This document shows, in pieces, positions 37,781 to 47,100 of a stretch of DNA of 64,000 nucleotides; position 1 is the first letter of the stretch, and every line of letters begins with the position of its first letter. The DNA lies in the NCBI GenBank assembly GCA_015680685.1, contig MNCI01022355.1, forward strand, positions 848,489-912,488, written 5' to 3'. The DNA is from Gnetum montanum (taxonomy: Eukaryota; Streptophyta; Gnetopsida; Gnetales; Gnetaceae). The notes beneath the pieces were generated by a model. The model made no database searches. It saw only the letters and a program-made list of their open reading frames with translations, and had not been told where the DNA came from. The translations under genes were made by a program, and so were the position numbers.

Positions 37781-39656
37781 GATTAATAAATATTTTTCAT
37801 TTCCTTTAATTTTATAATTTTTTGTTTTCCAATTTTTCATTTTTCAATTTCTTCTTTTATCTGTTTGTCTTTTTTTCTTTTTCTAAGTAATCTCATCTAC
37901 GAATAAAATACTCATGTGGCTCGTTGGTTGAGGTGTGTTCTATGTTATTGAGTCTCAAACGATCAATTATTTGGATAGTGAGCCCATTACACCCACTCAT
38001 CCATTCCACAAATAAGAGGTTTTGTATGAGGGTACAGTGATATTCATGACATTCTTAAAACATAAAATTAATCTTGTGTTCATTGTACCTAGAATGAAGA
38101 AGGATGGATCAAGAGGGAATGATTAGGGTGTGACATCAAGGGGACTTGCAGATTCTCTTTGGTGATGTCTGTGGGAGTTATCATGCAACGTGGTTGTACT
38201 AAGATCCTTGTAGATCTAATGTAAAATGGGAGTAAGAGTAATCAAAAGGCACTCAAAAATCCAATGTTGTTCTAGGTGGCCCCACTAGAAAGAGATGCAC
38301 CCATGCCTAAAGGTTGGTGGCTCCTCTGAATTTAGCAATCGAAGAAAAAAAAGGAGGAAAGTGCCACAAAGCAAAAATCACTCCTCCCTTGAATAAAATG
38401 TCAAGTGATCGTACACCTTGTTGTTCTGGTGCTTTCATAGTTGCTCATCATCGGATGAAACAATGCGGTGTCACTGATTAGAGGAATGGACTTAGTCCTG
38501 ATCTTGGAATGATGGGTTAATGACACATTAATCATACTTTACACACAAGATTCACTATGCCCTAGGTCAGTTACCTCATGTCCTAATCTCTACAATCCCT
38601 TCTATACCCCATCTCACCTCGCTATCCATGTAATTGTAACTCATGTCTTATGTAGCATAGAATTCTTACCTCATTTCGGTGATACTTACATGTGTGTGTG
38701 TTTTGTGGAACTAGTGTGAATTACCTTTAACCTTTCGAATGCCCATGGACAATTTTAAGTGTGGTTATGCAAGGGCATTATAAGTTGGAACCTGTTTTGG
38801 GGAGGACCCACTTGCATAATTTTTGTAATTTTCACTCATAACACATCTTCTACACACCAACCATTACCCTCAGCATATTTTCAACAATATTCTTTTCCTC
38901 ATTACTATCCCTCTGAATTCCAATGTTCCTATGAACTGTCACATGGCCTTTTTCTCTCCCTTACCACCTAAGGCCCTTATTGATACATTCCACATCATCA
39001 TAATTATTCATGCCTCCAGAACTAGTTAAATTACCTTCAAACCCTTTAACACTTGTCCACATGTCCTTAACTTCCATCACAATTTCAGGAAAATCTTCAA
39101 AATTTAGTATCTTTCATTGTAACCTAATACTGATAGGCTGTGATATCGCATATGCTATATTGCATCCCACAAAACTATATATACATGATCCCCACACCAC
39201 TTAACATCATTTTTAACTATTCACATGGGGGAAGTCTTTCAAATTTTTCTCTATGACTTTCAATTGAGCATCCTTTGCTTTCCTATCCCTAACTCGCTCG
39301 CTAGCCCTCTGACTTTCATTTCGTCTGAACCTACTTGAACCCAGAGTGTTCAGCTTAGTTGTGGGGGAGTAGCACACACTAAATAGCACATAACTTTTTT
39401 GAAATTTTTCATTGCTCGAAGCACATTATCAAGGGTAATTAGCTATGAAATTAAAGATAAGTGTGTCAAAAACAATTTCATCCCCTTAGTTACATCGAAA
39501 AATCAAATTTGAAACCCACCTAAGCAAAAAGGACTAAATATTATAATCTTTTGGGAAACATCGCACGGAGATAAAATAAATTCATTAAGGAAAGCAGTAA
39601 GGTATAACCTAACTTTGGAAACAACCTTACTAACGATTGGCCCCGTGTGATTGTAG
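37781..39656 (+). other. Noncoding middle of E2
   Basis: No coding potential that I trust. The first 550 bases align with E1 (28330-28990). The remainder (about 38340-39650) has no counterpart in E1, where it is deleted. It includes a Pro/Tyr-rich echo of the gag tail (about 38840-38975: tandem-duplicated or mosaic gag sequence) and the promoter-like patch listed separately. The 39540-39656 stretch leads into ORF2. Confidence 0.5.
39125..39235 (+). promoter_or_regulatory. Internal promoter-like patch upstream of ORF2
   Basis: A GATATCGCATATGC palindrome-like unit (about 39140-39153), the same word type as in the LTR U3, is followed 20-odd bases later by CTATATATACAT (about 39171-39182), which could act as a TATA box. 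It lies about 480 bases upstream of the ORF2 ATG at 39657. It is either a real internal promoter for ORF2 or a leftover U3 fragment from recombination. Only the sequence resemblance is observed. Confidence 0.35.
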
Positions 39657-42438
39657 ATGACCCTGAAACATGAACAACAGAAAGGTCTCGCTCAAGGTGG
39701 AAGCAAATGACTTAGGAGAGGTGAAGGACAAGTCCCTACTGGACAACACATAAAGCAGGAGGAACAATCATTTAGCATCTACCAAGAAGACCCTACTACT
39801 ATACAATCAAGGCAGGTAGAAGGAGGAGCTATTGTAGTGCTTGAACAGGGACAACATCTCACATTGCCCTAGGATTGTATTCATGCTATCCATGAAAGGT
39901 CCATATTCACTACGATGATTGTGAAATTAAATTTTAAATATTTTGCAAAATTTGCTTCAAAGGCTATTAGGGACCACCTCAAAGGGTCCCTATTATGGCC
40001 TATCCTCTCTGAAAGCAGTGCCTGGTACTTAGGGAAAATGTACCAATTTTGGCACAATAAGGAGCAAGGCCCCACAGTTAACATTTGTGGTGTGACACTC
40101 AATTTCTCTGTTTAGGCCATTTTAGAAGTATTAAACCTTTTGAATATAGGGCCAAAATTTTCTTAGTTTTCTACTCATTCAGACCCTAATGCACGATGAG
40201 TTTGGTTGGAAAGGGCATATGGCAAGGAAGATAAGATGTTTGGAGAGTTGACGATGGAAGAAAGGATTTACTTTAAAATGGGAACTTATCACCCCTTCAC
40301 TACAAAGGGCTTAAAAATAATTTCAACATATGCAGCTAGAGGATGTGCAGTGTTGATGGGAAAGGTTAATGCTAACCTACCTCATCTATATTTTACGGGG
40401 ATCCTGAGGTAGTTTGAGGAACGAAAGATAGGGAAGCTTGCATTGTCCTTTCCTTCTCTTATCAGGAAGCTATTCAGACGTGCTGGTATCAGAGGATACG
40501 TCAATGATGTCCTCTAAAAAGCCCAAAATGCTTCATATGCTAAATTACTAAAGCCACCAGTTGCAAGGAAAATCACTGGTGAGACGCTGGGTACAAAACA
40601 AGAAAAGGAACAAATGGTAGGGCCAACTACAACCCAACTTGCAGGGTCTAGCCAACTTCTAAGCATGGAACCCAACCAACAATAAGAAGTAGGGCCTAGC
40701 ACGAGCCAGCAAGATCAACCACCACTGCTACAAGATTACAGACCATCGATGAGCCATCTTAGGGCCATCGCTGAGATGGTTAGTTGGGGAAGTCGTGATG
40801 ATGCAAATCTCTTCCGCATCATCGACGATGTCATACAATCCATAGTTTCTTTGGATCACACAAGGGGTGAAGTGTCCATCCATATAGGAGGAAGGGAGAG
40901 CACTTGGTCACAATAGATCTTAGGGAATGCTACATCTTTTCAAGTGCAATTGGAAACTGATGAAGGTGCCACAGTGGTGGTCATGCAACACTAGGATGCA
41001 ACATGAGCCATAGAAGTGGTCGTAGAACACATTAAGGATTCATTCAATATACTTGTTGTGCCACTAGCAGACCTTAAAGGAGCATGAGATGCTCAAACTT
41101 TGGCCGAAACCTCAATGACTCCTATGAAGCATGAGGATGTACTTGACTGATTACTACAAATAGGATAGGTAATGACATCCCTCAGGATATTACAGCAATT
41201 CAATCAAACCTCATTTACACCAAGGGAAATTTGGTCCTGACAGAGATGAGGGTTGAGCATGCTGAAGAAGAGGTGCAAAAATTGTAAGAAAGGCTCATGG
41301 CCCTACAACCAACACAGTGGGATCTTTTGCAATTTGTTTCTGTAGACCAGCTAGACACTTTCAAAACTGAGCAACTGACCAAATTATTGATAGAGAATAA
41401 GAAGGTGGCAAAAGAAAAAAAGAAGGCTATTTGGGATGTCTCTGTAGCACAAGTGCAAACTTATGCATATATCAAGGCACTCAAGGCCTTACAAGAGAAA
41501 AAAAGCAGCTTGTTGTTGACAACCTTCGGTTGACCTCTGTAGAAAAGTAAAAGAATGTTCTCAAAGAACATTTTTAGCAGTTACGAGAACAACTCATCCG
41601 AGTCAACCAGGACATGAACCATTTAGCTAGGGAAAATCGAATCCTCTCAATGGAGGAGGTACGCACCATCTACCAAAAGATGACTATTGAAATAAGCACA
41701 TGGCAGAATGAGTCTAAACGTCATGAAATGCTAAAGGGGAACTTCCAGAACCAAGTGGGGATGTATAAGTAGATCATTGAGAAGGAGATCCATATGGCCA
41801 AGTCCCACATCAATGCTATCAGTGCTCAACACACTGACTAGTGGGCCATATTGGACACATATGCATTTGCCCACCAAGTGGAAGTTAAGAACTAGAACCT
41901 GCAGATCCAAGACCTTACAGAATACATGGAGTTGGAAAACCTATGATTTGCCAATCTTGTCATGTTAATAGCAGGGTGCCCCAAAACAGAGCTCAAGCAA
42001 TAAGTAGCCACCACCTACATCAAATATGAGACAAAATTTGTAGAATGTAAGAAGATATTGCAAAAACTAGAGATTGCAAATTCTAAACTTGAGGTGGTTA
42101 AAGTAAGCTACTAGGGACAAAAAGGTATCACAATAGACTTGGCTCGATGGCCTGCAGACTTTCAAGAATACAAAGACAAAGCCAGAGCCTATGAGGAGGA
42201 ACGATGGGTGTTTGTGACTTGGTATGTCAAGGCAAATCAAATGTTTTCGCAACTACCCTACCCATGGGAGGTGCTGACTCCATCAAACATTGGAACATTA
42301 GCATGGACGATGAAAGACCCCCATACCAAAGAGGAGAAACTCTAGGCCATACTTCAATGCCATCAAGTCCCAAGACCTAGAGCACAAGACAAGGGAAAGG
42401 CACCCATGGAGGAGCCGCCACCACCAGGAACTACATGA
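39657..42438 (+). pseudogene. ORF2 of E2 (longest copy)
   Basis: The fullest version of the family's second protein, about 925 codons, with stops and at least two frame changes. From ATG 39657: a Gln/Glu-rich leader; an N-terminal globular block (about 39915-40490) with LNFKYFAKFASKAIRDHLKG, WYLGKMYQFWHNKEQ, LTMEERIYFKMGTYHPFTTK, STYAARGCAVLMGKVNANLP and LSFPSLIRKLFRRAGIRGYV; a linker; MSHLRAIAEMVSWGSRDDAN (about 40750-40809); a long coiled coil (about 41220-42120); and the C-terminal block WVFVTWYVKANQMFSQLPYP to EEPPPPGTT. The N-terminal block resembles plant transposon proteins (Pfam Transposase_32, from memory). No catalytic motif is seen. In position, after the missing pol, it corresponds to the env-position ORF of Athila elements. 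Confidence 0.7.
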
Positions 42439-42620
42439 GTTCCATCAATTTTGTAGCTATAGGATTTTCTCCCACATTCTTTGTGTTGTGTTGCAATTTT
42501 GTTTTGATTCCACACTATGGCATGAACCCATTCTCACCTGTCAATAATCCCATACCTATCCATTGTGTAATCAATGGATCTTATTCTCACTGTAACTCAA
42601 GGACGAGTTTTCATTCAGTC

Positions 42621-42629
42621 GTGGGGGTA
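42621..42629 (+). promoter_or_regulatory. Polypurine tract of E2
   Basis: GTGGGGGTA immediately before the 3' LTR start, the best-preserved polypurine tract of the family. It is preceded by the conserved 3' untranslated block (GTCAATAATCCCATACC, about 42540). Confidence 0.8.
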
Positions 42630-43491
42630 TGATGAGTTATCATTTTGTTGGCCGCAATATCACATACGTGATATCGCGTATGCGATATCACGTACATGAT
42701 ATTGCAACCTAGACACGATATTGCATACGCGATATCGTAGCCTGTCTCCTCATCTATAAATAAGAGGTAGATAGATTTGGTAGGAATTTTTTAGTTTTTT
42801 TAGAGTTTTGTTTAAGTGTTTAGTTTTAAGTAGTTCTTTTCTCAACCCTTCTCTCCCAGTGCATGCCCATAGTGTGGTGATTTTAATTGTATGGCATCCT
42901 TAGTCGAGTGTGATGTACTTAGACATGCACATGATCGGCAATAAAGATCAAGATTACTTCATCATTGCAACATCCACTTAGCCTAATTATTTATTTATTT
43001 AATTTTTATTTACTTCTTTCTTAGTTAATATCTCTTCACCCTTATCTCCTAGTAATGTGAAATGAGTACAACTTGATCATGAGCATTTAAGTGTGACTAC
43101 TTGGTAACCCAGTAGCGTACCTAGGATCTACACTTGGTAACCCTAGTAGTAGTCATGCACGAGGTCCAAGATGTGTACGGATGATTAAGGAAGAGATGCT
43201 AATCGCACATAGGCTAGTTTAGATTCTCTCTCCCTTTCCTCTTAGCTTAATTAAAGATATTTTCTGTTGCCTCTAGGAGTAGCACTAGGTTAGAAATCAC
43301 ATCATACACCTCACTCTGGACTAAACCATACATGAAAAAGCTAATACTAGTCTAGGTGGGAAGACAGTGAACTATGATCTATGGGTAACTGTCTAAATAC
43401 CAAAACTAGTCTGTCTGCAAAGTTTGACCAGATTGTGCATGAAACACTCATATTCGTATGGTTGAGTGTAGGGGTACCTTGCCACTCATCA
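42630..43491 (+). repeat. 3' LTR of E2
   Basis: 862 bases, TGATGAGTTATC to GCCACTCATCA. The U3 has the clearest palindrome array of the window: alternating GATATCGC, GTATGCGATATC and CACGTACATGATATTG words over about 42650-42745, then TATAAATA at 42755-42762. Confidence 0.9.
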
Positions 43492-43496
43492 ATTAG
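43492..43496. repeat. Target-site duplication of E2 (right)
   Basis: ATTAG, identical to 34840-34844. Confidence 0.9.
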
Positions 43497-44327
43497 ACAT
43501 GTGAATATTATAAAATTTTGTTGCACTATATTGATCTATTGTATTTATGCTTCAAATTAATAGTTTTATTTATTTTACCATTTCTTTTTTAGTTAGTAAA
43601 TCAAGATTAAATCCAAATCCTTGGGGTTTTGTAGCATCTGTATTAGTTATTTATAGTATATTTTATAGATAATTAATAGGGGTATTATAGTGATAATACA
43701 TTCTTTCTTAGTGGGAAATCCCACAAATGCTAAGCAAGACCTAAGAATAATACGGTCTTCAAGGATTAGGACCTCTAGAAAATCTAGAATGTATGCACAT
43801 GGGAAACCTAGAAGGATGTCAAATCAACATGGCTCTTTTAATAGCTCATCATCCTAATCCTCATTTGAATATTGAGTTTTAATGAGAAAGACCATAGACC
43901 TAGGAAAAGAACCCTAAAAAAGAGGAAAGATATGAGCATGGTAACAAGGTAGATCGTGGCTTTAACATAAAGATTATCATGTTTGATGATGATCACGAAC
44001 CATTATTAGAATCTACAAACATGATACAAATCAAGATGTGATGAAGGATGCTCCACACCATGGGAGCCTCGACGTCCAAGCATGATGTGAAGATCTCATC
44101 ATGTCCCACTCTATTTAGGTAGTGCCTACCAAAATTTTGTCAACTTGTCTAAATTCTTTATATCTTGCACAATTTTTTGTAACCACACAAATAATTTGTA
44201 ACATGGCACTCAAAGTTGTTTGTTTATTCTAGTTAGTTTGTTAATTCCATACTCCCCAAATTTTGTAAATAACTTAGTCTCATTTTTTGTTTACTTGACG
44301 ATGAGTTTTCAGTTAGTTGTGAAGGTA
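43497..44327 (+). pseudogene. Internally deleted relative: gag start and 3' untranslated region
   Basis: From about 43690 to 44050 the sequence follows the gag N-terminal hinge of E1 (shared words around CATGGGAAACC, GAAGGATGTC, GATGATGATCACGAACC). It then jumps straight to the family's 3' untranslated block (about 44140-44327: ACTCCCCAAATTTTGTAAAT, CGATGAGTTTTCAG) and the polypurine-like TGTGAAGGTA (44318-44327). All of gag core and ORF2 are deleted. The left 190 bases are unassigned and AT-rich. Confidence 0.55.
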
Positions 44328-45015
44328 TGATGAAGTTTATATAAGTTGGCTATGTTGATACCAATTCTTCCTAAGCCTATATAAATGCACACACTAGTTG
44401 CATTTATGGCACCTTTGGTCATTACTCTAGCAAAGCTCTTGTAGTTTCTTTCCATATGACTTAGTGAAATTCTCCTCTGGGTGCTTGTGGCATGGATGAA
44501 ATTTATTGTATAGAGTTTTATTCGAGTGCAAGATGTACTTGGACACATTTGCATAATGGAAATAAAATCAAGATTTCTTCTTTCTATTGCAGCACTTAAA
44601 CTAGCATTTAGTTTACTTTCAAGAACTTTACTCTTCTACACTAAGAAATTAATATTTTATTCTATAAGAATGCTAATATGACCACTTTAAGCATAATAAA
44701 CTAAGTCTATTAATCCCAGTAGTGAATTCTTGGTATTCCCAACAGTAAACACTTGGCAACCCAATGATGTTAGTATAAGTTCAAGATGTGTATGAAAAGT
44801 TAGAATGGATGGATGCTCCATGTATAGAATAGCTTACCTTACCTTCAATTCCTTTAATTAGTTAAAACTTACTATTTCAATCACTTCACCTTGGTGATAT
44901 TTTTAAGGATAAAAATAATAACATTATAAATATAAACATCTTATACCTCAATCACACTTAGCCATATGGATGGAATTAATAGAAGTGATGATTGGGAAGA
45001 CAACAACTAGTAATC
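44328..45015 (+). repeat. Truncated LTR of the deleted relative
   Basis: Starts TGATGAAGTTTATA, TATA box TATAAAT at 44380-44386, and follows the R-U5 of the family up to the GATTGGGAAGACAACAA block (about 44990). The terminal GGGGTACC...CTCATCA is missing. Its U3 is very short and lacks the palindrome array. Confidence 0.65.
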
Positions 45016-46249
45016 TTATATTTGATTTTCCACTCTCACTGAGCTCTTAGATGAAAAAAAAATATAAAAAATATGCTGCTACAAACATGAGTTCATATAA
45101 GTGCTCTCTTTTGTTAATATTGATAATTTTAATTCAGTTTTTACATTGGTTTGTTCAGATTTTCCCGATTTACACATCCAATCTGATTACTCTAAATTCT
45201 AAAATGTTATCACATATTTTTCATTAATCATCTGCTATACCAGCACATTATATCGAATTTGAAAATGTTTGGGCTTTTCACATTTAAGGGGTGGCGACTG
45301 GGCTGTCGTGAGACGATATGATACAAAACACAAATAATGCCAAAAACACCATCATGTGCATCGGCTTCTTCTTTCTGGATTGGTCTGCACCTATGCATCA
45401 AAAAAATCTGATTCGTGGAAGCTAGGAATCAAGGATTCGTGATTCTGAACGTGTTTGGGTACATGTGCCTCAAGAAAAAGTGAGGATGGGTTCGTAGCTG
45501 GGGACATGATAGAAAAAATTTAAATATATTAGTTTTTTAAAAAAATTAAATCTCATATATCATTAAAAAACATTGTAGAATACAGAAGTACAATGTAAAG
45601 CCAAAATATTGTTAATGCTTAATTTCACAGATGATTGTAATATCACCATTACACTGAAGGAAGAAAATTTGCAAAGGTATGGAGGGCATTGAATCCATTT
45701 CCTTACTCAAGAGCCATAATCTGCCTAAACATATAATTTTTGCAACAACCAAAATGACACTAATAAAATGAAACCCTTTTGTTACTCAATCCAATCTTTT
45801 TTAAAATGAAATTAAGCCTCAAGCCTACGCGTGAGTAGTGTCATAGGGCCATGTTGAAGACAACCACATTATAAGAAGATACAACTTAATTAAACTAGGC
45901 GCAGCCTAGCAACTCACCTCACCTATGGTGATTGAAAACCTTTTGAAAACCTTTTGAAAAGAGGGAATTGGCACTAGTCATGATGAAGGGGAAAGTAAAA
46001 ACAGAGTGTCATGAGCTTGCATACGGCCATTGGCCATGTGCTGGTGGGCTTGGTTGGTCCATAAGCAAACAGATTTTGGAAAAAGGTTGAACAAGCATGA
46101 CTAATAAACTTAGACGATGTGCTGGTCCATGTGCTGGTGATGACTAATGACCCATGACGATGACCCTGTTTTGTTTTTTCTTTTTTCAGCAGAGATATGA
46201 GAAAAAGGAGCAAGAACCAGCAATGACCAATAAACACGCGTGAATGCGT

Positions 46250-46293
46250 GAGTCATGGCGGAACCTTTGACGAGTCATGGCGGAACCTTTGAC
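46250..46293 (+). repeat. Tandem 22-base repeat with TTTGACGA words
   Basis: Two adjacent copies of a unit containing GAGTCATGGCGG and AACCTTTGAC. Each copy carries TTTGACG, which contains the TGACG (TGA-bZIP) and TTGAC (W-box-like) cores. It lies about 0.8 kb upstream of the laccase ATG. The regulatory role is inferred from the words alone. Confidence 0.5.
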
Positions 46294-46599
46294 GATCTGA
46301 AAGGCCAATTCCAAACTTGATTTCCGTATGACCCAAACTTAGCCCTCCAGCCTTCAGTTACCAAAGTAGCTTTTTTGTGATTTCGCTGTGTTTGTTTATT
46401 CATTCGTACTCCCTGTTTTCTGTGGTCTTTGTCATGCCGATGTCATGAATCTTGATTGCTTGTTGGCGACTTAACAATCAAATGAAGTTTCTGGGAAGAT
46501 TCAGAGCAGGAGAAGAAAAGTATGATTTTAATGCACAATGCAGACATCGAGAACAAGGCAATAATAATGAGGCAAGGCAAGGCCACCATTGGAAATAAT

Positions 46600-46848
46600 G
46601 AATACGTACCCATTGAGGATGTAATGCGCTTATGTACGCGCTCTTCAACGCGAAATTATGGAATACGTACCCATTGCGGACTTAATGCGCTTCTGTACGT
46701 GCTACCGAGTGAACAGTTCGTGAAAATTTATCTGGAATCGCAGCACATAGGTCTGCTCCCACATCATGGAAATGCTTCGGGTTTTTTCACATTCAAGGTT
46801 GTTGGTAATGGTGACTGGGCAGTAGTTGGTAATGGTGACTGGGCAGTG
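46600..46848 (+). repeat. Two local tandem duplications in the laccase promoter
   Basis: A 43-base block beginning GAATACGTACCCATTG at 46600 recurs at 46661 (period 61). A 24-base block beginning GTTGGTAATGGTGACTGGGC at 46801 recurs at 46825 with one difference. Both lie within 500 bases of the ATG. Confidence 0.85.
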
Positions 46849-46956
46849 GTGAGACGATAGGATACGATACCTGCTCCTACATCTGTTTGTCTGCGCAGGT
46901 CGCTTCCGTTTCGGGAGGAAGGTGCTCCTAATTCTTAATGATAAGCTTGGCTGCCC

Positions 46957-46963
46957 TATAAAT
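46957..46963 (+). promoter_or_regulatory. TATA box of the laccase gene
   Basis: TATAAAT in the context GCCCTATAAATGCATT, 138 bases upstream of the start codon at 47101. Spacing is normal for a plant promoter with a leader of about 100 bases. Confidence 0.6.
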
Positions 46964-47100
46964 GCATTCCTACTGCCCAGGATTCTCATGTAGCAGCAAG
47001 TCAGTTAGCAACCTAGCATACACAACATATCGATATTGTTGATCGTATGCATCACAAAACCAAGATTCGCTCAAGCAGTTTCATCTATTAGAGATTTGGG

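Larger units (their letters stand above)
34845..43491 (+). mobile_element. Element E2: complete non-autonomous Athila-like element (gag + ORF2)
   Basis: An 8,647-base element with both LTRs, matching ATTAG target-site duplications, tRNA-Asp-type PBS (35648-35666), gag (35789-37780), a noncoding middle of about 1.9 kb containing a promoter-like patch, ORF2 (39657-42438), polypurine tract (42621-42629) and 3' LTR. No protease, RT, RNase H or integrase sequence is present, so its mobilisation must have relied on enzymes from another element, plausibly an Athila such as the remnant at 9.0-11.7 kb. The two LTRs differ at many sites, mostly transitions, so the insertion is old. It sits inside a deleted relative (43.5-45.0 kb). 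Confidence 0.9.
45016..46956. other. Laccase upstream region
   Basis: Unique-looking sequence, less decayed and with more CpG toward the gene. There is no convincing gene. The ORF at 46522-46860 spans local duplications and has no counterpart I recognise. A ~100-base segment near 45240-45320 is echoed at 46740-46870 (shared words TTTTCACATT.AAGG, GCGACTGGGC or GTGACTGGGC, GTGAGACGATA.GATAC). Confidence 0.5.

Noticed and set aside
46522-46860. 112-codon ORF upstream of laccase with a stretch (NNEYVPIEDVMRL) faintly like the start of an NF-YB histone fold
   Set aside because: The similarity covers about ten residues and does not continue. The ORF is made of local DNA duplications (periods 61 and 24) and overlaps the promoter.
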